Below are positions 1 to 7,094 of a stretch of DNA of 7,891 bases, in pieces. How positions within the stretch are numbered: position 1 is the stretch's first letter; each line of letters opens with the position of its first letter. The position numbers and the translations under genes were made by a program. The DNA is from Burkholderiaceae bacterium. GTDB lineage: Bacteria; Pseudomonadota; Gammaproteobacteria; Burkholderiales; Burkholderiaceae_C. The stretch lies in contig JAOTTZ010000064.1 in the NCBI GenBank assembly GCA_029864165.1, forward strand, positions 1 through 7,891, written 5' to 3'. Below the pieces are notes generated by a model. The model saw only the letters and a list, made by a program, of their open reading frames with translations, ran no database searches and had not been told where the DNA came from.

Positions 1-1088
1 CGATACGCGCGGTCGGTGTCACTTGTGGTACCGCTGGAGGTTATGGCGTACGCAAGCGATAGACGTGGTTGACCCGGTAGCGGTAACTGCCAGCGCAGGC
101 CGGCGTCGGCCGCCCAGCCGCGAATTTTGCGCCGCAACACGTTCGTGACCTCGTCGGGAGACTGCGTGCCAAACTCGACCATGGCCTCGTCGCCGTAAAC
201 GCGTGCGACGTCAAGCCAGTGGTGGAGACTTTCTTTGGGCCGCAGGTTGGTCTCGCCTTCCAAACTGGCGCCGACCCAGGTCAACCGGGCGTCCGAGTCG
301 TCATGCACCGCGGCCCGCACCACCTGCCCAACAGATTCGGTCGTTGAGCGGTCGCGATGGCGCAGCATGAACAGGTTGACCGAATGGTTCGGCCGCCATT
401 CCCACACCGCGTTTGCGATCCAACGGATAACGTCTTGCTGCTCCGGATCGACACCGTCTTGGTCGCTTCGGCTGCGGCCCAATTCGCGTGCCACAGCAAG
501 CGAGAACTCGAATTTATCGCTCCCGCCCGACACGCGCAGTGCGTCGAGCTCTTCGTCCAGCCACCACCGGCGTTCGTCTTCGAAGTTGAGGCGGCCCAGC
601 TCAAAGTTCAGCCCGCTACCGCCTACGCTCCGACCGTGCAACCACATTTCTCCACGTTCCACATACCGAGTCCAGCCTAAACGCGCGCGCCCGTCGCGTA
701 GCGCTTTGTCGGCGCCCAAGCGCCCTTGCACAAAGAGAGACCACCTATCGGTGCCGCTGTAGAACGCTTCTGTTTCCAAGCTGAACGTCGACAGACGACT
801 GCGCGCATCGTCGGCGTGGAAAAACGAGGACGCACGCTCGTGATCGATGGCAATCTCGCCCGAAACGGTCAGCGTTCGGCCAAAGACATCAGTGTGCCAA
901 GGGTCGCTGGTGCGCCGCTGATCTTCACGTTGGGTCAGCCGTTGACGCACCTCGCTGTCGGCCGATGCCGTTGTGGCCGGTGCCGTTGTGTCAGTCTCCG
1001 CTGTGGCGTTGTCAGCGTTGGCTGGCGCAGCACATGCAAGAAACGCTAGTACGACAATAAGGGGGGCGACAAAGGCAGGGATGGCAAT
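1..1088 (-). CDS. AlgE-like alginate export family outer-membrane beta-barrel protein (partial, C-terminus off left edge)
   Basis: The minus strand is open from about 1112 to base 1 with no stop, giving about 360 residues. The product resembles the alginate export (AlgE-like) family of outer-membrane beta-barrels, which let exopolysaccharide or other solutes cross the outer membrane. Seen: a hydrophobic signal-peptide core (PLIVVLAFLACAAPANA) with a likely cut before DNATAE; then alternating strand-like segments such as RTLTVSGEIAIDHERA and RWSLFVQGRLGADKA; the family-like block LGRLNFEDERRWWLDEELDA followed by LRVSGG; and, at the edge, AYAITSSGTTSDTDRAYR, which in relatives precedes an RQTGL-type segment. 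The start is unresolved: no ATG, GTG or TTG lies in frame before the signal peptide. The end given (1088) is an ATT codon; the first ordinary start in frame is GTG at 950-948, which would remove the signal peptide. Relatives are usually 400-500 residues, so a C-terminal part is missing here. It is divergent from the acyl-ligase gene. The actual substrate is unknown; 'alginate' is only the family name. Confidence 0.8.
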   Translation of the reverse strand, partial: MAIPAFVAPLIVVLAFLACAAPANADNATAETDTTAPATTASADSEVRQRLTQREDQRRTSDPWHTDVFGRTLTVSGEIAIDHERASSFFHADDARSRLSTFSLETEAFYSGTDRWSLFVQGRLGADKALRDGRARLGWTRYVERGEMWLHGRSVGGSGLNFELGRLNFEDERRWWLDEELDALRVSGGSDKFEFSLAVARELGRSRSDQDGVDPEQQDVIRWIANAVWEWRPNHSVNLFMLRHRDRSTTESVGQVVRAAVHDDSDARLTWVGASLEGETNLRPKESLHHWLDVARVYGDEAMVEFGTQSPDEVTNVLRRKIRGWAADAGLRWQLPLPGQPRLSLAYAITSSGTTSDTDRAY

Positions 1089-1156
1089 GTATTGATGTGA
1101 AGGACAACAATACTAAATTGATGGATCCGCTGTGACAAGTGCCTCACACCCGACCA

Positions 1157-1183
1157 CCAAGGTCCTCTCGCGTGAGACCTTGG
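1157..1183. repeat. Inverted repeat CCAAGGTC-N11-GACCTTGG
   Basis: A perfect 8-bp inverted repeat (1157-1164 and 1176-1183) encloses 11 bases. It sits inside a wider pair, CGACCA at 1151-1156 and TGGTCG at 1201-1206, so the whole can fold as a nested structure. No T-run follows on either strand, so it is not an intrinsic terminator. It lies 70-100 bases upstream of the AlgE-like signal peptide, where an operator or a structured leader is possible, but this is inference. Confidence 0.5.
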
Positions 1184-1328
1184 AAGACTCCATCTACAGA
1201 TGGTCGGCAACAATGCAGTTGAGTAAGCGTGGCATCGGCTACCGCGTCGTGGAGTGCCGACGTCAGTTCCATCCGTCGCCACATTATTGAGCCTGCATCA
1301 ACCAACTTGAATGCAGCGCCGGGGGCTC

Positions 1329-1343
1329 AACGGAAAAACCGTT
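1329..1343. repeat. Short hairpin AACGG-AAAAA-CCGTT
   Basis: A perfect 5-bp inverted repeat closes on a five-A loop (five T on the other strand). A TGCAT/ATGCA pair (1294-1298 and 1311-1315) lies just before it. No T-tail follows the stem. The function is unknown; it could be part of a structured leader or of a small repeat element. Confidence 0.4.
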
Positions 1344-1731
1344 CAAGATGAAGGATGCCGGCTCAATGGAACCGGGTAGCCCGACGCATCTGCTACGCAT
1401 GTTTCTTCTCGCGCGTTCCGCATTCGTGCGTAGAGGGCAGTCTGCTACAGTGACGCCACAGCGATGCCTCGACTGGCACATCAACACCCAGCGTGGTGAC
1501 ACATATCGGTCCGTAAAGCGGAGTATTCAAGCCGACTCGATACAACCGTTGATCGGGACCAACCTCGACACCGGGCAAGGGAGCGATTCGCCGCGCAGGC
1601 CATCATCCTCAACGGGTATGGGTCTGTACGTGACACTGCAGGCTAGGAGTCCTTTCGCACGTTCTTGGTCCGGGCTCTGTCAATAGGGAATAGGGCAGTC
1701 GCCATCGGTCGTGTTTCCCCGACTCCCGGGC

Positions 1732-1741
1732 AGGAGAAGGT
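1732..1741 (+). promoter_or_regulatory. Ribosome binding site of the acyl-ligase fusion gene
   Basis: AGGAG at 1732-1736 lies 5 bases before the ATG at 1742, in the purine-rich run AGGAGAAGG. It is the best Shine-Dalgarno match in the window and fixes the start of the fusion gene. Confidence 0.8.
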
Positions 1742-4645
1742 ATGACAGACACCCTGACGACGGCCCCACCGCGCCAAGAGACGCCACCGGCCGGCGTGGA
1801 GGACGCTCTTTTCGCCATCGTCGAGGCAACTCTGCGCGAGTTGCATGCTGGCGACCCGAACTTGCCACCCGTCACGCCAGACAGCATGCTGGATCGGGAT
1901 CTCGGCTTCGACAGCCTGGGCCGCATGGAGCTGCTGCTGCGCACCGAACGTGCATTCGGCATCGACCTACCGGCGGACACGCTGCAAAGCGCGGAAACCG
2001 TAGGCGATCTGCTGCGAGCCGTTCAGCGCGGCACCGCGGTGCGCGACACATCCGGCAGCGGCGCTGCGAACGCGCCGCCTCCGCTGGCGACGCTGGATGC
2101 TCCGAAATCGGCGCCTGCGCGACCCGATACCCATGCTGACAGCAACTCTGCGCAGCCCGGCGCACCGCAGGGTGCAACCACCTTGCTCGAGGTGCTGGCC
2201 TGGCACGTGCGGGCCCATCCTGAGCAGACGCAGGTCGTCTATCTGCAAGACGATACCGAGCAGCGCATTAGCTACCGACAACTCTCTGACGCATCAGCGG
2301 CCGTCGCGGCCGGCCTGCAGCGGGCGGGAATCGTGCCGCGGCAAAGCGTGGCGATCATGCTGCCGACATCGCCCGAGTATTTCAGTAGCTACTTAGGCAT
2401 CCTGATGGCCGGCGCCATTCCGGTACCGATCTATCCGCCGGCGCGGGCGTCGCAGCTCGAAGACCATGTGTTGCGCCACACCGGCATCCTGGCCAATGCC
2501 GGGACGGTCATGCTGGTCACCGTGACCGACGCAATGATCGTGGCGCGGTTGTTGCAGGCACATGTAGCGGGCCTGCGCCAAGTGACTACGCCGCAGCAGT
2601 TGGTGCAAGGCCAAGGCGTGCCGACGCCCGTGGCCGTTCGTGGCGACGACATCGCCTTCATCCAGTACACCTCGGGCAGCACCGGCAACCCCAAGGGCGT
2701 GGCGCTGACGCATGCAAACCTGCTGGCCAACATCCGCGCAATGGCGCAGGCTATCGAGGCCACACCGCGCGATGTGTTCGTCAGCTGGCTGCCGCTGTAC
2801 CACGACATGGGGCTGATCGGCGCGTGGCTCGCGCCGCTGTACGTCGGCTTCCCGCTGGTGGTGATGTCGCCGCTGGCCTTTCTGGCCAAGCCCCTGCGCT
2901 GGCTGCAGGCCATGCATCGCTGGCGCGGCACGCTGTCGGCGGGGCCGAACTTTTCCTACGAACTGTGCTTGAAGCGCATCGACGATGCCGCGCTCGCCGG
3001 GCTCGACCTGAGCGCGTGGCGGCTGGCCTTCAATGGCGCCGAAGCGGTCAGTCCGGACACCGTGCGGCACTTTGCCGAGCGTTTCGCCGCCTGCGGACTG
3101 CGAGCTGAGGCAGTGGCACCGGTGTACGGTCTGGCTGAAACCTCGGTCGGCCTGCTGTTCCCGCCGCTGGGACGCGTGGCGCCGATCGATGCTATCCAGC
3201 GCGAACCCTTCACTCGCGAACGACGCGCGGTGCCGGCCGCACCCGAAGACGCCAGCGCCCTTCGCTTCGTCGCCTGCGGGCGGCCACTGCCCTGCCATGC
3301 GGTGCGCATCGTCGACGACAACGCGGTCGAAGTCGGCGAACGTATCGAAGGCCAGCTCGAGTTCCAGGGGCCCTCGGCGACACATGGCTACTTCCGCAAT
3401 CCCGATCAGACTGCCAAACTTCTGCACGACGGCTGGCTCGACAGCGGCGACCGAGCCTACCGCGCCAACGGTGACATCTACATCACCGGCCGCGTCAAGG
3501 ACATCGTGATCCGCGGCGGGCGCAACCTGTACCCGCAGGAGATCGAAGAGGTGGTGGGTCAGTTGGACGGCATACGCAAGGGCTGCGTGGCCGTGTTCGG
3601 CAGCCCGGACCCGGCCACTGGCACCGAGCGGCTGGTGGTGCTGGCGGAGGTGCGAGCGGTATCGGCCGAGGCCAAGGCCTTGCTGCGCGAAGCGGTGTCG
3701 AGCGCCGTGATCAATGCCATCGGCGAGCCGCCTGACGAGATCGTCCTGGCGCGACCGCACACCGTGCTCAAGACCTCCAGCGGCAAGGTGCGGCGTTCGG
3801 CCTGCCGCTCGCTGTTCGAAGTAGGCGGTGTCGGTGCGGCGCCGGTCAGCACGTCGCAGCAGATGCTGCGGCTGGCACTGGGCGCCTTGCTGCCACGCTT
3901 ACGGCAACTGGGGCGCGCCGCTGGCCGTGCGATGTTCGGGCTCTGGGCGGCGCTGCTGTTCTGGTTTTTTGCACCGCTCACCTGGCTGCTGACGCTGCTG
4001 ATGCCGAATCCGGCCGCCGCGTGGGCACTCGGCGGCATCGCTTCACGCACGCTGTTCCGGTTAACCGGCACACCCTTGACGGTGGATGGGCTTGATAACG
4101 TGCCCACCGGGCCGTGCGTGCTGGTGAGCAACCATGCAAGCTACCTCGACGGCGTGATCTTGGTGGCGGCGTTGCCGCGCCAGTTCGTGTTTGTGGCCAA
4201 GCGAGAGTTGCAGTCTCAGTTCATCGCCCGCCAATACCTCGAGCGGCTGGGTGCCGAGTTCGTAGAGCGCTTCGAGGTGCAGCGCAGCGTGCTCGACGCC
4301 GGCCGCATGGCCGAAGCCGTGCAGCAAGGCCGCTCGCTGGTCTTCTTCCCCGAAGGCACCTTCGTCGCCCGGCCGGGTCTGCTACCGTTCCACCTCGGTG
4401 CCTTCCTGGCCGCGGCGCGCGCCGGCGTGCCGGTGGTGCCGGTGGCGATCCAAGGCCATCGCGATATCCTGCCGGCAGACCGCTGGTGGCCGCGACCGGG
4501 GGCGCTCCAAGTCGAGGTCTGTGCGCCGATCGTTCCCGCATCGAATGTGACGCTTGAGGCACCAGACCTGTTCGCGACCGCGGTCAAGCTGCGCGAAGCC
4601 GCACGCACCGCGATCGCCCGCCGGCTCGACGCGGCAAAGTGCTGA
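1742..4645 (+). CDS. ACP - fatty acyl-AMP ligase (FAAL) - PlsC acyltransferase fusion protein, 967 aa
   Basis: A three-part lipid enzyme. Residues about 15-95 form an acyl carrier protein; LGFDSLGRMELL holds the phosphopantetheine serine, S58. Residues 97-145 are an Ala/Pro-rich linker. Residues about 146-695 are an adenylating enzyme: P-loop YTSGSTGNPKG (309-319), SWLPLYHDMGLIG (348-360), GPNFSYELC (401-409), YGLAET (462-467), GWLDSGD (564-570), the hinge around GRVKD (583-587), and catalytic lysine K682 in SSGK. The SWLPLYHDMGLIG and GPNF blocks are typical of fatty acyl-AMP ligases, which load acyl-AMP on a carrier protein rather than on CoA. A hydrophobic stretch (731-754) precedes a PlsC domain with HX4D (H798-D803), FVAKREL (816-822), FPEGT (869-873) and VPVVPVAI. 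Inferred pathway: free fatty acid to acyl-AMP to acyl-ACP in cis, then to a lysophospholipid or similar acceptor at the inner membrane. All key residues are present. Domain calls are firm; the acceptor is not known. The start is fixed by AGGAG five bases upstream. The membrane hydrolase gene follows in the same frame. Confidence 0.93.
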   Translation: MTDTLTTAPPRQETPPAGVEDALFAIVEATLRELHAGDPNLPPVTPDSMLDRDLGFDSLGRMELLLRTERAFGIDLPADTLQSAETVGDLLRAVQRGTAVRDTSGSGAANAPPPLATLDAPKSAPARPDTHADSNSAQPGAPQGATTLLEVLAWHVRAHPEQTQVVYLQDDTEQRISYRQLSDASAAVAAGLQRAGIVPRQSVAIMLPTSPEYFSSYLGILMAGAIPVPIYPPARASQLEDHVLRHTGILANAGTVMLVTVTDAMIVARLLQAHVAGLRQVTTPQQLVQGQGVPTPVAVRGDDIAFIQYTSGSTGNPKGVALTHANLLANIRAMAQAIEATPRDVFVSWLPLYHDMGLIGAWLAPLYVGFPLVVMSPLAFLAKPLRWLQAMHRWRGTLSAGPNFSYELCLKRIDDAALAGLDLSAWRLAFNGAEAVSPDTVRHFAERFAACGLRAEAVAPVYGLAETSVGLLFPPLGRVAPIDAIQREPFTRERRAVPAAPEDASALRFVACGRPLPCHAVRIVDDNAVEVGERIEGQLEFQGPSATHGYFRNPDQTAKLLHDGWLDSGDRAYRANGDIYITGRVKDIVIRGGRNLYPQEIEEVVGQLDGIRKGCVAVFGSPDPATGTERLVVLAEVRAVSAEAKALLREAVSSAVINAIGEPPDEIVLARPHTVLKTSSGKVRRSACRSLFEVGGVGAAPVSTSQQMLRLALGALLPRLRQLGRAAGRAMFGLWAALLFWFFAPLTWLLTLLMPNPAAAWALGGIASRTLFRLTGTPLTVDGLDNVPTGPCVLVSNHASYLDGVILVAALPRQFVFVAKRELQSQFIARQYLERLGAEFVERFEVQRSVLDAGRMAEAVQQGRSLVFFPEGTFVARPGLLPFHLGAFLAAARAGVPVVPVAIQGHRDILPADRWWPRPGALQVEVCAPIVPASNVTLEAPDLFATAVKLREAARTAIARRLDAAKC

Positions 4646-4738
4646 AAGCCCGCTCGACAACGCCACGGTGACGGAGCACTGCCCATCGGCACCAGAGACA
4701 AACCAGACCACCCGACCGCGCTGGCCATCGTCCAGCGC

Positions 4739-5521
4739 GTGCGTGGCTGGCCGCGCCGCAGGCGTCTGGGGGTGCTCGCCGCGCTGACTTTGGCGGCGAT
4801 GTGCACGGCGCTGGCGCTGCCGCCGACTCCGCAGCTCCAGGCTTACCATACCTTTGCCGACCAGCGCGCGTGGTTGAGCGTCCCGCACTTCCTCAACGTC
4901 GTCTCCAGCGCTGCGCTTGTCTTGGCGGGAGCGGCCGGTCTGTGGTTCATCGTCGGGCATGCAAGCGCGTCAGCAGCAAGCACTTGCACGCAGCGATGGG
5001 ATCACCGACCCTACGGCGTATTCTTTCTCGGCGCGCTGCTCACCGGGTTTGGCTCCGCCTGGTACCACTGGGCACCCGACAGCGCCCGGCTGACCTGGGA
5101 CCGCTTGCCGATAACGCTGATCTTCATGTCCCTTCTCGCCGCGACGGTTGGCGAACGCATTTCCGCCAGCGGCGCACGGCTGGGCCTCGTGCCGCTGCTG
5201 TTGCTGGGCCTGGCGAGCGTTATCTTCTGGCAACTGGGCGAACAGCGCGGCGCCGGCGACCTGCGCTTATACGGCCTGGTGCAGTTCCACACTGCGCTGA
5301 TGATCCCGTTGATCGCGCTGCTCTTTCCGTCCCGGCATGGTGGGGACCACGCAATCATGCAGGCCATCGCGCTTTACGCACTCGCGATGTTGTGCGACAA
5401 GCTGCTGGACGCGCGCATCTACGCCCTCGGGCAAGTGGTGAGCGGGCACACGCTCAAGCACCTGCTTGCCGCTGCCGCGGTGGCCTGCGTGTTACGCATG
5501 CTGATGGCGCGCCCGCGATAG
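4739..5521 (+). CDS. CREST-superfamily membrane hydrolase (alkaline ceramidase-like), 260 aa
   Basis: A multi-pass membrane protein of about seven hydrophobic segments. It carries the full active-site set of the CREST superfamily (alkaline ceramidases, PAQR receptors, PER1/PGAP3): S106 and H110 in GSAWYHW, D121 in WDRLP, and H237 and H241 in SGHTLKH. The spacings (Ser +4 His +11 Asp; His +4 His) equal those I recall for human ACER3 (S77, H81, D92, H217, H221), where the three histidines bind zinc. This supports a zinc-dependent lipid amidase or esterase at the inner membrane. Whether the substrate is a ceramide, another N-acyl lipid or an ester lipid cannot be told. The GTG start gives an Arg-rich N-terminus (RGWPRRRR) before the first membrane segment, but no good ribosome site is seen. 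ATG at 4799 is an alternative that would cut into segment 1. It lies 93 bases after the acyl-ligase fusion, in the same frame with no intervening stop, so it is probably co-transcribed and perhaps coupled. It faces the transporter gene across 117 bases in which I see no clear terminator. Confidence 0.82.
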   Translation: MRGWPRRRRLGVLAALTLAAMCTALALPPTPQLQAYHTFADQRAWLSVPHFLNVVSSAALVLAGAAGLWFIVGHASASAASTCTQRWDHRPYGVFFLGALLTGFGSAWYHWAPDSARLTWDRLPITLIFMSLLAATVGERISASGARLGLVPLLLLGLASVIFWQLGEQRGAGDLRLYGLVQFHTALMIPLIALLFPSRHGGDHAIMQAIALYALAMLCDKLLDARIYALGQVVSGHTLKHLLAAAAVACVLRMLMARPR

Positions 5522-5638
5522 CCCACCAGCCCGAGCCTCCCCTCATGTCGCTGCGGCCTGTCGCCCGGCTTGCTGCGCTGCAAGGACTACGCGGTACGCC
5601 CGAAGTGGCCCTTGGGCTGCCTGCGGAACGCGACACCA

Positions 5639-6940
5639 TCAGGCTGGCACATCGGCCGCGGCCATGCCGCGCGGCACGTTCACCCGCATCAGCAATGCCA
5701 GGCCCAGCACGAAGAAAAGTCCGGTGCTGATAATCGCAATGCGGTGGTTACCCGCTGTGAGCAAGGTTACAACGCCATAGGTCGGCGGCCCGACGATGGC
5801 CGACAGGCGGGTGGCAAAGGTCCACAGCCCATAGAACTCGGCCCGACGCTGCTCAGGCGAGAAAGCACCGGCCATCGCGCGCCCGGCCGACTGGCTGCTG
5901 CCCATACACAACCCGGCGATCACTGCAGCCACCCAAAACAGATTTGCTTCGGTGCTCAAGCCGGCCAGCAGGGTCATCACGATCCAGCCGACGAGCGTGA
6001 GCGCCAGCGCCGGCCGGTGCCCGATACGGTCCTGCACGTAGCCCCAGCCGAAGGCACCCAGTACCGCGGCGATGTTGACCAGGAAGATCAGTGTCATGGT
6101 CTGGGTTTGTTTGAATCCCAGTGCCTGCTCGGCGTACACTGCCGCCAGCACGATGACCACCGAGATGCCAGCCTGGTACGCCACCGCACAGGCCAACAAC
6201 CGGCCGAAATCCTTGAAACGAAGGGATTCGCGCCAGGTCTGGCGCAGACGCGTTAGCGAGGCTGCGATGCCCCTCTGCTGCATCGCCTTCGGCTGCGGCA
6301 CGGCGCGCTCGCGAAGCAACGCAAAGGTGGCGACCGAAGCCAGCGCATAGATGCCTGCGGTGATCAGCATGGTAACCGGCACGAAATGCGTGGCCGGCAG
6401 GCCCTCGCCCTGCGCCCAGATCACATAGACGAGGCTCAGGCCGAGGGTGAACATACCGCCGAAGTAGCCAAAGCTCCAGCCCCAGCCGGACACGCGGCCC
6501 AGGCTGTCGCGGCGCGCCAGCTCGGGCAGGAAGGCCGCGATCAGCGATTCACCGTAGCTGTAGAACAAGTTGGACAGCACCACCGCCACGACCGCCAGCG
6601 CTACATCGCCCGGACCGACGCTGGCCAACGCGAGGGTCGTGAGCACACAACCTGCGGTGGAGAACATCAGCAGGCGCTTCTTGGCAGCGCGCAGGTCGGC
6701 CAAAGCACCGAGGGCCGGCATGGTCAGCATCACCATGGCGCTCGACAGCGCAAGCGCACCGGTCCATGCCATCGTTGCCCAGGGCGCGTTGCCGGCCACG
6801 CCACCCACGAAGTAGGCTCCAAAGACCGCCGTCAGTACCACGGTCGTGTAGCCCGAGTTGGCAAAGTCGTACATTGCCCAGCCGAAAACCTCGCGCTTGC
6901 GCACGCCTTCGTTGAGGGACTCTTGGGGGAAGAGAGCCAT
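5639..6940 (-). CDS. UMF1/Atg22-like major facilitator superfamily transporter, 433 aa
   Basis: A 12-helix-type transporter of the major facilitator superfamily. The N-terminal GWAMYDFANSGYTTVV (20-35) is the hallmark of the UMF1 family, the bacterial relatives of yeast Atg22, a vacuolar amino-acid effluxer. Other seen features: the loop GALADLRAAKKRLL (78-91) between helices 2 and 3, its half-repeat GWGYVQDRIGHRPAL (298-312), and PEQRRAEFYGLW (362-373). The central cytoplasmic loop (about 210-245) is Arg/Lys-rich, as expected between the two six-helix halves. The length is normal for the family. The start ATG is preceded by GGGAG at six bases. The substrate is unknown for most bacterial members. 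It is transcribed convergently to the CREST hydrolase gene, so a shared role is not implied by operon structure. No frameshift or missing segment is visible. Confidence 0.88.
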   Translation of the reverse strand: MALFPQESLNEGVRKREVFGWAMYDFANSGYTTVVLTAVFGAYFVGGVAGNAPWATMAWTGALALSSAMVMLTMPALGALADLRAAKKRLLMFSTAGCVLTTLALASVGPGDVALAVVAVVLSNLFYSYGESLIAAFLPELARRDSLGRVSGWGWSFGYFGGMFTLGLSLVYVIWAQGEGLPATHFVPVTMLITAGIYALASVATFALLRERAVPQPKAMQQRGIAASLTRLRQTWRESLRFKDFGRLLACAVAYQAGISVVIVLAAVYAEQALGFKQTQTMTLIFLVNIAAVLGAFGWGYVQDRIGHRPALALTLVGWIVMTLLAGLSTEANLFWVAAVIAGLCMGSSQSAGRAMAGAFSPEQRRAEFYGLWTFATRLSAIVGPPTYGVVTLLTAGNHRIAIISTGLFFVLGLALLMRVNVPRGMAAADVPA

Positions 6941-6946
6941 GGTTTA

Positions 6947-6951
6947 CTCCC
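6947..6951 (-). promoter_or_regulatory. Ribosome binding site of the UMF1 transporter
   Basis: On the minus strand GGGAG lies six bases upstream of the ATG ending at 6940 (GGGAGTAAACCATG). It supports this start over any internal one. Confidence 0.7.
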
Positions 6952-7094
6952 GGTACGCCGCGCCGAGCAGCGTTGGAACTTCAGGACACTTCTACAAAAC
7001 GGCTTGCGTATTACTTCTTTGCCGTCGAACTTCATCTATTGAATTCTTGCGTATGAAGCTCCGGTTTTCACCCCGTTCCGAATACGTTACCGCG

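Larger units (their letters stand above)
1089..1741. other. Divergent intergenic region, no convincing gene
   Basis: About 650 bases separate the AlgE-like gene (minus) from the acyl-ligase gene (plus), so both promoters should lie here; I see no sigma-70 pair strong enough to mark. Short ORFs occur on both strands (for example 1132-1290 plus from GTG, 1348-1686 plus, 1284-1502 minus, 1393-1578 minus), but they overlap each other, lack good ribosome sites and have no domain I recognise. Several inverted repeats are present (1151-1206, 1294-1315, 1329-1343), a direct repeat ACGCAT-N5-ACGCAT lies around 1383-1400, and a tandem AATAGGG pair lies just after 1681. The mixture fits regulatory or repetitive non-coding DNA, possibly with decayed gene remnants. 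Confidence 0.6.

Noticed and set aside
235..1049. Three short ORFs within the AlgE-like gene region (235-762, 357-680 and 726-1049, plus)
   Set aside because: The continuous minus-strand frame with beta-barrel family motifs explains this stretch.
1132..1290. 52-residue GTG-started plus-strand ORF
   Set aside because: The translation looks fairly protein-like (ETLEDSIYRW, GIGYRVVECRR) but there is no good ribosome site and no recognised family. It also spans the nested dyad.
1348..1686. 112-residue plus-strand ORF in the intergenic region
   Set aside because: No domain, no ribosome site, overlapped by minus-strand ORFs of similar quality. It ends just before the leader of the acyl-ligase gene. 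A real gene cannot be excluded but is not supported.
2393..3760. 455-residue minus-strand ORF
   Set aside because: Lies wholly antisense to the FAAL domain; it is His/Arg/Gln-rich with no recognisable motif, as expected for an antisense frame in GC-rich DNA.
5522..5638. Possible bidirectional terminator between the convergent hydrolase and transporter genes
   Set aside because: Only short stems (CTTGC/GCAAG near 5570) with no T-run on either strand.
5570..6256. 228-residue plus-strand ORF
   Set aside because: Antisense to the transporter C-terminal half, low-complexity polar composition and no ribosome site of note.
6386..7042. 218-residue plus-strand ORF
   Set aside because: Antisense to the UMF1 transporter; composition is that of a shadow frame (His, Gln and Arg-rich, no domain).
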